Positions 25,925-34,037 are shown, counted from the stretch's first letter. The stretch is 64,000 nucleotides of DNA from Nocardia terpenica (GCF_013186535.1 NZ_JABMCZ010000001.1:1736001-1800000); one strand, 5' to 3'. Program-made: numbers and translations. Notes: generated by a model not told the origin, from the letters alone.

Positions 25925-26362
25925 ATGGCCGACCGGACCCAGAGGTCGATCACCATCGACGCCCCGTCGGATCGGGTGATGGCCGTCATCGCCGATCTGG
26001 AGTCGTATCCGGAGTGGGTGTCGGCGGCGCGTTCGGTGGAGGTTCTCGACAAGTTCGGCGACGGCCGGGCGCACACCGCGCGCTTCGTGCTCGACGCCGG
26101 GGTGGTCAAGGACACCTACGTGCTGTCCTACACCTGGCGGCCCGACGGCAAGGCGGTGAGCTGGCAGCTGATCGAGGGCGAACTGCAGAAGGCGCAGGAC
26201 GGCCGCTACGAGCTGATCGACCAGCCCGACGGCACCACCCAGGTGGTCTACGAGCTGACCGTCGACCTGACCATCCCGATGATCGGCATGTTCAAGCGCA
26301 AGGCCGAGAAGGTCATCACCGACACCGCGCTCAAGGAACTCAAGAAACGGGTCGAGGGCTGA
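25925..26362 (+). CDS. SRPBCC-family protein (Rv2185c type)
   Basis: A 145-residue SRPBCC (START-like) protein: SITIDAPSDRVMAVIADLESYPEW at the N-terminus is the classic family opening, followed by strands KDTYVLSYTW and TQVVYELTVDLTIP and the long C-terminal helix KVITDTALKELKKRVEG. It probably binds a hydrophobic ligand. Its stop overlaps the next gene's start by four bases, implying tight coupling with the ArsA-type ATPase. No catalytic residues are evident. Confidence 0.85.
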   Translation: MADRTQRSITIDAPSDRVMAVIADLESYPEWVSAARSVEVLDKFGDGRAHTARFVLDAGVVKDTYVLSYTWRPDGKAVSWQLIEGELQKAQDGRYELIDQPDGTTQVVYELTVDLTIPMIGMFKRKAEKVITDTALKELKKRVEG

Positions 26363-27600
26363 CCACCACCACGCGCCTGGAGCTGTTCGTCGGCAAGGGC
26401 GGGGTCGGCAAGACGACGCTGGCGTGCGCCACCGCGATCGCGCACACCCGCGGCGGCGCGCGGGTGCTGGTGGCGTCGCTGGACCAGGCCCATTCCCTCG
26501 GCGACGCGCTCGGCTTCCGGTTCCCGCACGATCCCGGCGCGGTGACCGGCGTGCGGACGGTCCGGCCCGGCCTGGACGTCATCGAGATCGATTCCCTTGC
26601 GCTGCTGGAGGATCGGTTCCGCGACGCGGCGCGGATGCTGTCCGGCGCGGGCCACGAGCACGGCATCGACCCCGCCGCCCTGGACCCGGCCGAGCTGACC
26701 GGCCTGCCCGGCGTGCAGGAGCTGCTCATGCTCACCGAGATCGCCCAGTTCGCGGGGGACGAGGACTGGGATGTGATCGTCGTGGACTGCCCGCCCTCGG
26801 CGGACATGTTGCGCATCGTCACCGCCCCCGACACGCTGCTCGGCTACCTGGAGCGGATCTGGCCCGCCCACGCCCGCATGCTCGACGCCACCGGCACCGA
26901 TCTGCGGCGGGCGGTGCTCGCGACCACCGTGGAGCGCATCGCCGCCGCGGTCACCGAGGCCCGCGACCTGCTGGCCGACCGCGAGCGCACCGGCGCCCGG
27001 CTGATCACCGTGCCCGAACGGGTGGCGCTGGCCGAGTCGGCGCGGGTGCGGTCGGCGGCCGCGCTGCTGGGCCTGCGGCTGGACGAGGTGGTGGTGAACA
27101 AGGTGCTGCCGCCGGTGCCGCCCGCGGACCCCGCCGCCCATCCGGCCGTGCGCTGGTATCTCGACCGCCACGCCGAACAGCAGCAGGTGCTGGCCGAACT
27201 GCGCCGCCGCATGCCGGACGTGCCGGTGGCGATCGTCGAGCACAGCGGCGCGGAACCGGTCGGGGTCGCCTCGCTGTCCGCCATGGCCGTGTCCCCGCCA
27301 GACCCTATGCTGGGCGGAGCGAATGCCGACTTCGCCCGATCCGGTGCGCCGCAGGTGCGGCTGACCTCGGGGTCGGGCCTGGACTCGGTGTTCACCCTGC
27401 GGCTGCGGTTGCCCGTCGTCGACCCGGCGACGCTGCGACTGGGACGAGTGGAGGACGATTTGATCGTGGGAGCGGACGGGGTCCGGCGACGCCTGCGCCT
27501 GGCGCCGGTGCTGCGGCGCTGCACGGTCGACGGCGCCGAACTCGACGACGGCGACCTGGTCGTGCGGTTCCGCCCCGATGCCGAGGTCTGGCCGCAATGA
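26359..27600 (+). CDS. ArsA-type ATPase with a probable CTG start (Rv2184c type)
   Basis: A 413-residue P-loop ATPase of the ArsA/GET3 (SIMIBI) class: LFVGKGGVGKTTLACATA near residues 9-26, SLDQAHSLGDAL (Switch/A-type aspartate), and VIVVDCPPSADMLRI near 135. ArsA domains handle metalloids or tail-anchored membrane proteins; the substrate here is unknown. No ATG, GTG or TTG lies between the P-loop and the SRPBCC stop. The only start that mimics the ATGA overlap used by neighbours is CTG at 26359 (CTGA). A start far upstream at 26014 would overlap almost all of the previous gene. C-terminal residues 330-413 form a small beta domain seen in this subfamily. Confidence 0.78.
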   Translation: MTTTTRLELFVGKGGVGKTTLACATAIAHTRGGARVLVASLDQAHSLGDALGFRFPHDPGAVTGVRTVRPGLDVIEIDSLALLEDRFRDAARMLSGAGHEHGIDPAALDPAELTGLPGVQELLMLTEIAQFAGDEDWDVIVVDCPPSADMLRIVTAPDTLLGYLERIWPAHARMLDATGTDLRRAVLATTVERIAAAVTEARDLLADRERTGARLITVPERVALAESARVRSAAALLGLRLDEVVVNKVLPPVPPADPAAHPAVRWYLDRHAEQQQVLAELRRRMPDVPVAIVEHSGAEPVGVASLSAMAVSPPDPMLGGANADFARSGAPQVRLTSGSGLDSVFTLRLRLPVVDPATLRLGRVEDDLIVGADGVRRRLRLAPVLRRCTVDGAELDDGDLVVRFRPDAEVWPQ

Positions 27601-28166
27601 GCGACGGCGCGGGCGGCCGCAGCGGGCGCGAGTGGGTCCGGGGCGAACCCGTCGGCCGCCGCACTGCCCCGGAAGACACCGCGACCGACGAGACCCCCGG
27701 CGACTCGGGCGGCGAAGCACGCACCGACGCGGCCGATCACGACGAGGCGGCGCACGGGGACAACTTCGCCGAATTCGCCGAGGAACTGCGCCTGCTGGCC
27801 GAGACGATCCTCGAGCGCGTGGAACCGGTGCTGCGCCAGGCGTCCGCCGACGGCCGCACCGAATGGGACAGCTGCAGCTGGTGCCCGGTGTGCGCGGCGG
27901 CCGCGCTGGTCCGCGGCCAACATCACGACGTGGTGGCGGCGCTGGCCGAGCACGGCACGGCGATCGTGACGGTGCTGCGCGAGGCCCTGGCCGGGGTGCC
28001 GGTGGAACCGATATTCCCGCCGGACGAGACGAGTGATTCCCGCAATGCGGGCGACGCGCCCGGCACGAAACATGGCACGATGGGCCGGATGTCCGCAACC
28101 ACCCAACCCCGCCGCGACCGCGGCAAGTCCCGGTACGTCCCGATTCCGGTGCAGATCAAGGCATGA
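27597..28166 (+). CDS. Conserved actinobacterial protein with CxxC motif (Rv2183c type)
   Basis: A 189-residue protein. Residues 1-55 are disordered and acidic, 55-130 form helices (FAEFAEELRLLAETILERV) containing CSWCPVCAAAALVRG, a CxxCxxC-like cluster that may bind zinc or iron-sulfur. The tail is basic. It overlaps both neighbours by ATGA, and the same order (SRPBCC, ATPase, this protein) occurs in M. tuberculosis, so it may serve the ATPase. No activity can be assigned. Confidence 0.7.
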   Translation: MSDGAGGRSGREWVRGEPVGRRTAPEDTATDETPGDSGGEARTDAADHDEAAHGDNFAEFAEELRLLAETILERVEPVLRQASADGRTEWDSCSWCPVCAAAALVRGQHHDVVAALAEHGTAIVTVLREALAGVPVEPIFPPDETSDSRNAGDAPGTKHGTMGRMSATTQPRRDRGKSRYVPIPVQIKA

Positions 28167-29281
28167 CGACACGCATCGGGCGGGAGGCCCCGCTGACGGT
28201 CGGCATCGATGTCGGCGGCACCAACATTCGCGCCTCGGTGGTCGACGGCGCGGGCGAGGTGCTGGACACGGTGCAGGCCCCGACCCCGCATTCGGAGCAG
28301 GCGCTCGAGGACGGCCTCGAGCGTGCGGTGCGCGAGCTGTGCGCCCGGCACCCGATCGGCGCGGTCGGCCTCGCGGTGGCCGGATTTGTCGACGAGACCC
28401 GGTCGTCGGTGCGGTTCGCGCCGCATCTGCCGTGGGAGGACACGCCGGTCGCGCGGCGGCTCACCGACCGGCTCGGCCTGCCGGTCATCCTCGAGCACGA
28501 CGCCAATGCCGCGATGTGGGCGGAATACCGATTCGGCGCGGCGGCGGGCGCGCACAACGGCGTGCTGGTCGCCATCGGCACCGGCATCGGCGCGGCGCTG
28601 CTGGTCGGCGGCCGGTTGTATCGCGGAAGCTTCGGCGTCGCACCGGAACTCGGCCATCTGCAGGTGGTGCCGCACGGCCGGGCCTGCCCGTGCGGCAAGC
28701 GCGGCTGCTGGGAACGGTATTGCAGCGGAACGGCTCTGGTGGACACCGCGCTCGAGATGCTCGCCACCGACCCGATGAGCTCGACCATCCTGGCCCGCGA
28801 CGCCGCCCGCGATCCGGGCTCGCTGACCGGCCGCCGGGTGGCGGGCGCCGCGCAGGACGGCGATCCGGTCGCGCTGCGGGTGATGGCGGAATTCGCACGC
28901 TGGCTCGGTCTCGGCCTGGCCTTTGTCAGCGACATCTTCGATCCGGATCTGATCGTGATCGCGGGCGGGGTGAGCTCGTCCGCGCCGATGTTCCTCGACG
29001 ACGCCCGCGAGCACTACGCCGCCGCGATCACCGGCGCTCGGCACCGCCCGCTGGCCCGCATCCGGACCACCCAGCTGGGCGAGGCGGCGGGCATGGTCGG
29101 GGCCGCGGAACTGGCGCGGGCGGCGCTGGTGTCCGAGCGCATCGGCGCGCCCGCCGAGAAGCCAACCCCCGGTGCGAAATCCACCGCGAAGACCTCCGGA
29201 AAATCGGGTGCGGGCCGCCGCTCGTCGACCGCGGCGGGCCGCTCCCCGGCCGCCGACGGCAAGGCGGGCGCCCGCCGCTGA
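28163..29281 (+). CDS. glk: ROK-family glucokinase with a basic tail
   Basis: A 372-residue cytoplasmic kinase phosphorylating glucose. ATP site GIDVGGTNIRAS (about 15-26), substrate site EHDANAAMWAEY and GTGIGAALLVGG, and the ROK zinc site CPCGKRGCWERYCSG (about 175-189) are intact. The enzyme core ends near residue 330. The last 40 residues, rich in Lys, Ser, Gly, Ala and Arg, are an extra histone-H1-like extension. ATG overlaps the previous stop. In Corynebacterium glutamicum, from memory, glk also sits between this gene set and plsC. Confidence 0.9.
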   Translation: MTTRIGREAPLTVGIDVGGTNIRASVVDGAGEVLDTVQAPTPHSEQALEDGLERAVRELCARHPIGAVGLAVAGFVDETRSSVRFAPHLPWEDTPVARRLTDRLGLPVILEHDANAAMWAEYRFGAAAGAHNGVLVAIGTGIGAALLVGGRLYRGSFGVAPELGHLQVVPHGRACPCGKRGCWERYCSGTALVDTALEMLATDPMSSTILARDAARDPGSLTGRRVAGAAQDGDPVALRVMAEFARWLGLGLAFVSDIFDPDLIVIAGGVSSSAPMFLDDAREHYAAAITGARHRPLARIRTTQLGEAAGMVGAAELARAALVSERIGAPAEKPTPGAKSTAKTSGKSGAGRRSSTAAGRSPAADGKAGARR

Positions 29282-29332
29282 CGGCCCGGTCGGCGGTGTG
29301 GTTCGACCCGGTGTGAAATCGGCTGTGCGGGC

Positions 29333-29362
29333 TTGGTCACAACTCGTGACCGACGGTAGAGT
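29333..29362 (+). promoter_or_regulatory. Promoter of plsC
   Basis: TTGGTC (29333-29338), 18 bases, then TAGAGT (29357-29362). Transcription would start near 29369, giving a leader of about 57 bases with GGGGAAAGGA before the plsC ATG. Confidence 0.5.
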
Positions 29363-29425
29363 CGGCAACGGATGGTGGCGCCGCGGTGGCGGCCGGTCCG
29401 TAAGCCTCACTGGGGAAAGGACGCA

Positions 29426-30151
29426 ATGTTCTACTGGCTGCTGAAGTACGTGTTTCCGGGGCCGTTCATGCACCTGTACAACCGGCCCAAGGCCGAGGGC
29501 GTGGAACATATCCCGGCCGACGGACCAGCCATCCTCGCGGGCAACCACCTGTCGTTCACCGACTGGCTGTTCACCCCCCTGATGAGCCCGCGCCGAATCA
29601 CCTACCTGGCCAAGGCCGAATACTTCACCACCCCGGGCCTCAAGGGCCGGTTGCAGAAGTTCTTCTTCTCCGGCACCGGCCAGTACCCCATCGACCGCAC
29701 CGGCGCCGACGCCGCCGTCGACGCGCTGAACACCGCGCGCCGACTGCTCGAGCAGGGCCGGTTGGTCGGCCTGTACCCCGAGGGCACCCGTTCGCCCGAC
29801 GGTCGCCTGTACAAGGGCAAGACCGGCGTGGCGCGCCTGGCCCTGGAGACCGGCGTCCCGGTCATCCCGGTGGCGTTGATCGGCACCGACGAGGTGTGCC
29901 CGCCCGGCCCGTTCACCTGGCGCCGCCGCCGGGTCACCGTGAAATTCGGTGCGCCCATCGACTTCTCGCGCTACGAGGGCATGGGCGGCAACCGCTTCGT
30001 CGAACGCGCCGTCACCGACGAGATCATGTACGAGCTCATGCGGATGTCGGGCCGCGAGTACGTCGACGTCTACGCCGCCAGCCTCAAGAAGGGCGTCCCC
30101 TCCGGCCCCCGCCCCGACGCCGACCGCGTCCCGGAAACCATGGCCAGCTGA
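29426..30151 (+). CDS. plsC: 1-acyl-sn-glycerol-3-phosphate acyltransferase family protein
   Basis: A 241-residue membrane-associated acyltransferase, corresponding to Rv2182c. The NHxSxxD catalytic motif is N40 to D46 (GNHLSFTDW) and the acceptor site is LYPEGTRSPDG. It would acylate lysophosphatidate to phosphatidate, or a related acceptor in PIM synthesis. GGGGAAAGGA precedes ATG 29426. The TGA stop (30149-30151) lies inside the first bases of palindrome copy E, so the repeat is inserted at the very end of the gene. The 3' end is unusually C-rich. Confidence 0.92.
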   Translation: MFYWLLKYVFPGPFMHLYNRPKAEGVEHIPADGPAILAGNHLSFTDWLFTPLMSPRRITYLAKAEYFTTPGLKGRLQKFFFSGTGQYPIDRTGADAAVDALNTARRLLEQGRLVGLYPEGTRSPDGRLYKGKTGVARLALETGVPVIPVALIGTDEVCPPGPFTWRRRRVTVKFGAPIDFSRYEGMGGNRFVERAVTDEIMYELMRMSGREYVDVYAASLKKGVPSGPRPDADRVPETMAS

Positions 30152-30176
30152 TCCCGGCCAAAAGCACGCCGGGATC
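30150..30176. repeat. Palindrome copy E (overlaps plsC stop)
   Basis: Reverse-orientation copy with perfect arms GATCCCGGC and GCCGGGATC around CAAAAGCAC. It starts within the plsC stop codon and its right arm is the first repeat of the tandem array that follows. It may serve as the plsC terminator. Confidence 0.92.
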
Positions 30177-30390
30177 ATGGTGATCGTGTGGCGCCGGGAT
30201 CATGGTGATCGTGTAGCGCCGGGATCATGGTGATCGTGTAGCGCCGGGATCATGGTGATCGTGTAGCGCCGGGATCATGGTGATCGTGTGGCGCCGGGAT
30301 CATGGTGATCGTGTAGCGCCGGGGCCATGGTGATCGTGTCGCGTCGGGGTCGTGGTGATCGTGTCGCGCCGGGCCATGGTGATCGGGTCA
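30167..30390. repeat. Nine-unit 25-bp tandem array between palindromes E and F
   Basis: Units start at 30167, 30192, 30217, 30242, 30267, 30292, 30317, 30342 and 30367. Each is CGCCGGGATC followed by ATGGTGATCGTGTRG; the first six are almost identical, and the last three drift (CGCCGGGGCC, CGTCGGGGTC, a 24-base last unit). The conserved half of every unit is the outer arm of the palindrome; the other half is specific to this locus. The array fills the gap between plsC and the convergent RNase gene and contains no gene. Confidence 0.95.
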
Positions 30391-30414
30391 TGCTGGGGTT
30401 ATTTCCCTTTTCTT

Positions 30415-30441
30415 GGTTCCGGCGTGGTTTTGGCCGGAGCC
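30415..30441. repeat. Palindrome copy F
   Basis: Forward-orientation copy with arms GGTTCCGGC and GCCGGAGCC (one G-T wobble) around GTGGTTTTG, ending 4 bases before the stop of the Rv2179c-type gene. With copy E it brackets the tandem array as an inverted pair about 240 bases apart. Confidence 0.85.
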
Positions 30442-30445
30442 GAGG

Positions 30446-30940
30446 TCAGGAGGCTCGGCGGCGGTGGGCCTCGATTGCTTCGAACTTCGCTAGGTTGTGG
30501 CGGGCGTCGGCCAGGGCGTCGTGGGCGTCCGGGGGGACCGGGGGGAGCGGGGGGCGACCGGCCATGTCCCAGTGTTGGCGCAGCTCGTTGGTGTAGCGGG
30601 GTAGGGCGGTGGGCAGGTCCACCATCGAGCCCCACAGTTGGCACAGGGCGACGTGGTCGTAGGCGCTCACCCACGCCCACAGCTGCGGCTCGACGGTCGG
30701 GCGCGGCACCAGGAAGGCGTAGAGGTCCTCGCGAATCCGTTCCCGGCTGCGCCACAGCGGCGAGCTGGGCTCGGGCAGCTTCGGCAGCACGTGGCGCCGC
30801 ACCCAGGGCCCGGCCCGATCGGGGTCGAACTCCGTCGATACCGCGTAGTACTCGCGCCCGTCCTCACAGACCACGCCGATCGAAATCAGGTCGATCGTGA
30901 TTCCGTCCTCGACGAATTCGCAGTCGTAGAAATATCTCAA
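30446..30940 (-). CDS. 3'-5' exoribonuclease, Rv2179c type
   Basis: A 164-residue DEDDh-fold nuclease. TTG at 30940 gives MRYFYDCEF, which matches the start of Rv2179c as I recall it, with catalytic D6 and E8; longer frames add an unrelated, Gly/Arg-rich lead. Further motifs: TIDLISIGVVCEDGREYYAV, WAWVSAYDHVALCQLWG and DAHDALADARHN holding the remaining acidic residues and His. The M. tuberculosis protein is a characterised 3' exoribonuclease of a distinct subfamily. GGAAAGG lies about 11 bases before TTG. A strong hairpin separates it from the upstream gene. Confidence 0.88.
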   Translation of the reverse strand: MRYFYDCEFVEDGITIDLISIGVVCEDGREYYAVSTEFDPDRAGPWVRRHVLPKLPEPSSPLWRSRERIREDLYAFLVPRPTVEPQLWAWVSAYDHVALCQLWGSMVDLPTALPRYTNELRQHWDMAGRPPLPPVPPDAHDALADARHNLAKFEAIEAHRRRAS

Positions 30941-31002
30941 TGATTCGAATGCCTTTCCGGCTCCCGCGGGCGACCGATCCGGACCGGGGAGCAACGCACG
31001 AA

Positions 31003-31042
31003 GGCTCCCGTGGGTGCGACCCAGGCCGCATCCACGGGAGCC
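31003..31042. terminator. Hairpin between the Rv2175c-like and RNase genes
   Basis: A 16-bp stem, GGCTCCCGTGGGTGCG paired with 31027-31042 through one G-T wobble, and an 8-base loop. It lies 19 bases past the Rv2175c-like stop (minus strand) and upstream of the RNase start. No T-run follows, which is common for actinobacterial terminators. Confidence 0.75.
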
Positions 31043-31060
31043 CACCGAACAGCTATGTCA

Positions 31061-31429
31061 TCAGAAGGGTTCGGCCGCCGCGCGCCGCACCACCTCCCGG
31101 GCGAGTGGACCGTGCAGGGCGTCGATCGGGCGACCCGGCAGGGTCTCGTCGACGGTGTAGATCCACTCGAGAATTTCCTCGTTCGTGTATTTTGCGTCGC
31201 GCATCACAGTGATCAGGCCGGGTAGGGGCTTGACGACAGCCCCGTCGGGATCGAAGAAATCCTTGGGAATCCCGGTGATGCCCTCGCGGCGCACCGCGAT
31301 GAGCTGATGGTCGCGCAGCATCTGATGCACCCTGGTCACCGCGATGCCGAGCTGGTCGGCAACATCCGGTAGGGGGAGTAGGGTTACCGACTCCGACAGG
31401 ACGTCGTCACTGCATGGAAATGCACTCAC
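31061..31429 (-). CDS. DNA-binding protein, PknL-substrate (Rv2175c) type
   Basis: A 122-residue protein with an N-terminal winged helix-turn-helix-like domain (LLPLPDVADQLGIAVTRVHQML), then GIPKDFFDPDGAVVKPLPGLITVMRD and the conserved tail PIDALHGPLAREVVRRA, matching Rv2175c. In M. tuberculosis that protein binds DNA and is phosphorylated by PknL, which blocks binding. Here too it is divergent from pknL, with 129 bases between starts. The N-terminus is shorter than in M. tuberculosis, though several Ser/Thr residues precede the DNA-binding helix. Confidence 0.88.
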   Translation of the reverse strand: MSAFPCSDDVLSESVTLLPLPDVADQLGIAVTRVHQMLRDHQLIAVRREGITGIPKDFFDPDGAVVKPLPGLITVMRDAKYTNEEILEWIYTVDETLPGRPIDALHGPLAREVVRRAAAEPF

Positions 31430-31488
31430 CCGGACAACGGTAGTCCGTCGCGCCAGGCAAGTCGTGAGACACCCGGGTCCTTTCCGCC

Positions 31489-31526
31489 TATACCATCGGG
31501 GGAGCCGTCACGGGGGCGGCTTCCCC
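31489..31526 (+). promoter_or_regulatory. Candidate pknL promoter and leader hairpin
   Basis: TACCAT at 31491-31496 fits a -10 box. Immediately after it, GGGGGAGCCG (31498-31507) pairs with CGGCTTCCCC (31517-31526) as a 10-bp stem with one G-T pair. The hairpin would lie at the 5' end of the pknL transcript or in its promoter. No clear -35 was found. Confidence 0.4.
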
Positions 31527-31558
31527 TTGTCGCAGCCGAAGCGAGAGGCGAGAGCTTT

Positions 31559-33568
31559 GTGAAAGTCGGAGGACACCAGTTGATCGGCCAGATGCTCGAC
31601 GGGCGCTACCGCATCGATGCACCGATTGCGCGCGGTGGGATGTCGATGGTGTTCCGGGGGGTGGACACCCGCCTCGATCGACCGGTCGCGATCAAGGTGA
31701 TGGACCCGAAATTCGCCGGGGACCCGCAATTTCTGACCCGCTTCGAGTTCGAGGCGCGCTCGGTCGCCAAACTCAAACACCCGGCCCTGGTCGCGGTGTA
31801 CGACCAGGGCATCGACGGCGAGTACCCGTTCCTCATCATGGAACTGGTCGAGGGCGGCACGCTGCGCGAGCTGCTGCGCGAGCGCGGGCCCATGCCGCCG
31901 CACGCGGTGCGTGCGGTCGCCGAACCCGCGCTGGCGGCGATCGGCGTGGCGCACGCGGCCGGGCTGGTGCACCGCGACGTGAAACCGGAGAACGTGCTGA
32001 TCTCCGATTCCGGCGAGGTCAAGATGGCCGACTTCGGCCTGGTGCGCGCCGTGGCCGGGTCGAATCTCACCTCCGCGAGCGTGATCCTGGGCACCGCGCA
32101 CTATCTGTCGCCCGAACAGGTCACCGCCGGCAGCGCCGACGCCCGCAGCGACGTCTACTCCTTCGGCATCCTGATCTTCGAAATGCTCACCGGTCGAACG
32201 CCGTTCACCGGGGACACCTCGCTGGGCATCGCCTATCAGCGGGTGGAGAAGGACGTGCCGAGCCCGAGCCGGTTCATCGCCGGGGTGCCGCCGGAGTTCG
32301 ACGAGCTGATCGCGCGCGCCACCGCGCGCGAGCCCGCGCACCGCTTCGCCGACGCCACCGAGATGGCGGTCGAGCTACGCCGCATCGCCGCCGAATTACG
32401 GCTGCCCGACTACCGGGTGCCCGCCCCGCGCGAATCGGCCGAACACCTGTCCGCCCAGTACCGGGTCCCGCCCGTGCCGCCCGCCCCGCCGCGCGAGCGG
32501 GCCGAGCCCCGCCGGATCCCGGCCGACGCCACCACCCGGCTGGCGGCCGACGCGCCCGCGCCGCAGCGCACCCGGGTCATGACCGCCACCCAGCCGCGCG
32601 CCGAATCCGACGGGTACACCGGCCGGGTCGCCCACGCCCCGGAGCCGCCGGAGCCCTACCACGATCCGTATCGACCCGACCGCGGGCACACGGGCCGGGG
32701 CCGGGTGCTGTTCTGGGTGGGCCTGGTCATCGCCCTGGCGTTGCTGCTCGGCATCGGCGGCTGGTGGCTGGGCGTGGAGCGCTATTCGGCGGTACCGGCC
32801 ATCGCGGGCATGGATTCCCAGCGCGCCACCGCCGCCCTGCACGACGCCGGATTCTCGACCACCATGCGCGGCAAGGCATCCGACACCGTGCCGGTGGGCG
32901 GCGTGCTGGGCACCGACCCGTCCGCGGGCACCCGGGTGGTGAAGGGCTCCTCGGTGGCGGTGCTGGTCTCCAGCGGGAAACCGCAGGTGCCGAAGTTTCA
33001 GGAGGGACAGGATCTGAAGACGGTCGAGCAGCTCATCCGCGATGCCGGTCTGCAACCGGTGGACGCGGGGGAGCGACCCAGCACCGCGCCGAAAGGCGCG
33101 GTGTTCCAGTTGGAGCCGGAGCCGGGCACGGTGCTGCCCACCGGCGCGGCGGTGAAGATCTACCGCAGCAAGGGATCCCAGCCGGTGCAGCTGCCCGAGG
33201 TGCGCGGCCGGACCGTCGACGAGGCGCGCGCCATGCTGCAGAGCGCGGGAATCACGGTGCGCGACACCAGGAACGACTTCGACCCCCGGATCAAGTCCGG
33301 CCAGGTGATCGGCACCGATCCCGGCGCGGGCACCCGCGCGCTGTCCGGCGACGCGGTCACGCTGATCGTCTCCAATGCCGTTCAGGTGCCCGACGTGACC
33401 GGGATGACGGCCGTCGCGGCCCGCACCCAGCTGGAGCAGCTCGGGCTGCGGGTGGTGCTGAACCAGGTCTTCGCCAGCGATCGCGGCATGGTGCGCATCC
33501 AGGCGCCGTTCGCGGGCGCCAGCGTCGCGCCCGGCGCCACGGTGACGCTCACGGTCCTGCCGATCTGA
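31559..33568 (+). CDS. pknL: Ser/Thr protein kinase with four PASTA repeats
   Basis: A 669-residue receptor-type kinase. The kinase domain (about 14-280) has the Gly-rich loop IARGGMSMVF, AIKVMD, catalytic VHRDVKPENV near 138, ADFGLV and the activation segment TSASVILGTAHYLSPEQ. A Pro/Arg-rich juxtamembrane stretch follows, a single membrane helix (about 383-405), and four extracellular PASTA repeats (410-669) that bind muropeptides or lipid II in related kinases. M. tuberculosis PknL, from memory, is about 400 residues without PASTA, whereas corynebacterial PknL has them. GTG 31559 is supported by position only. Its partner substrate gene is divergent. Confidence 0.95.
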   Translation: MKVGGHQLIGQMLDGRYRIDAPIARGGMSMVFRGVDTRLDRPVAIKVMDPKFAGDPQFLTRFEFEARSVAKLKHPALVAVYDQGIDGEYPFLIMELVEGGTLRELLRERGPMPPHAVRAVAEPALAAIGVAHAAGLVHRDVKPENVLISDSGEVKMADFGLVRAVAGSNLTSASVILGTAHYLSPEQVTAGSADARSDVYSFGILIFEMLTGRTPFTGDTSLGIAYQRVEKDVPSPSRFIAGVPPEFDELIARATAREPAHRFADATEMAVELRRIAAELRLPDYRVPAPRESAEHLSAQYRVPPVPPAPPRERAEPRRIPADATTRLAADAPAPQRTRVMTATQPRAESDGYTGRVAHAPEPPEPYHDPYRPDRGHTGRGRVLFWVGLVIALALLLGIGGWWLGVERYSAVPAIAGMDSQRATAALHDAGFSTTMRGKASDTVPVGGVLGTDPSAGTRVVKGSSVAVLVSSGKPQVPKFQEGQDLKTVEQLIRDAGLQPVDAGERPSTAPKGAVFQLEPEPGTVLPTGAAVKIYRSKGSQPVQLPEVRGRTVDEARAMLQSAGITVRDTRNDFDPRIKSGQVIGTDPGAGTRALSGDAVTLIVSNAVQVPDVTGMTAVAARTQLEQLGLRVVLNQVFASDRGMVRIQAPFAGASVAPGATVTLTVLPI

Positions 33569-33583
33569 AACCGGCTGGGGGAC

Positions 33584-33910
33584 TTAGCGATCCGAGTCCG
33601 TGTCCAGGCCCATGCTGGCCCCGCTGAGCAGTTCGGATTCGCTGATCCCGAGGCGCGTCGCCGCGAGTTCCAGCGCCTGCTCCAGCACCTCGTGGGCGCT
33701 GGTGCCGACCACCTGCGACTGTTCGATGCGCCCGGTGCCGCGCACCACGCGCACCCGGCAGCGCCAGGCCCTGCCCGCGCGATCCACCTCGGGGCGTTCG
33801 ATCAGGACCGAGACCGGGATGCCGTTCACGACCGATTCGTGCTGCGCCAGGGCGGTCGGGCCGCCGCCGGACATGGATCGCAATTCCTCGGCTACCGTCA
33901 TGCCGTACAT
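33584..33910 (-). CDS. Hypothetical conserved small protein
   Basis: A 108-residue protein from ATG 33910, which has GGGAGG 5 bases upstream; a longer frame to 33964 lacks this. It has no signal peptide or membrane segment. The core GIPVSVLIERPEVD, AWRCRVRVVRG and a C-terminal helix ALELAATRLGISESELL suggest a small alpha/beta protein. I do not recognise a family. It is convergent with pknL, 15 bases from its stop, and downstream of two minus-strand genes starting with aroG. Confidence 0.6.
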   Translation of the reverse strand: MYGMTVAEELRSMSGGGPTALAQHESVVNGIPVSVLIERPEVDRAGRAWRCRVRVVRGTGRIEQSQVVGTSAHEVLEQALELAATRLGISESELLSGASMGLDTDSDR

Positions 33911-34037
33911 CGGGCCTCCCAGTGCAAATACCGCCTCTGAACCGCCGCTGCCGCGAGCGGACACTGAGAAACCTAGTGCAATTCCGTCGGCTCTAGCAAC
34001 CTAGTAGTTAACTTTTCATCCTTGTGACACCTGCCAC

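Noticed and set aside
30167..30390. CRISPR-like array of nine regular units
   Set aside because: Repeat and filler are identical from unit to unit, the period is 25 bases and no cas gene is near. It is a simple tandem repeat linked to the palindrome.
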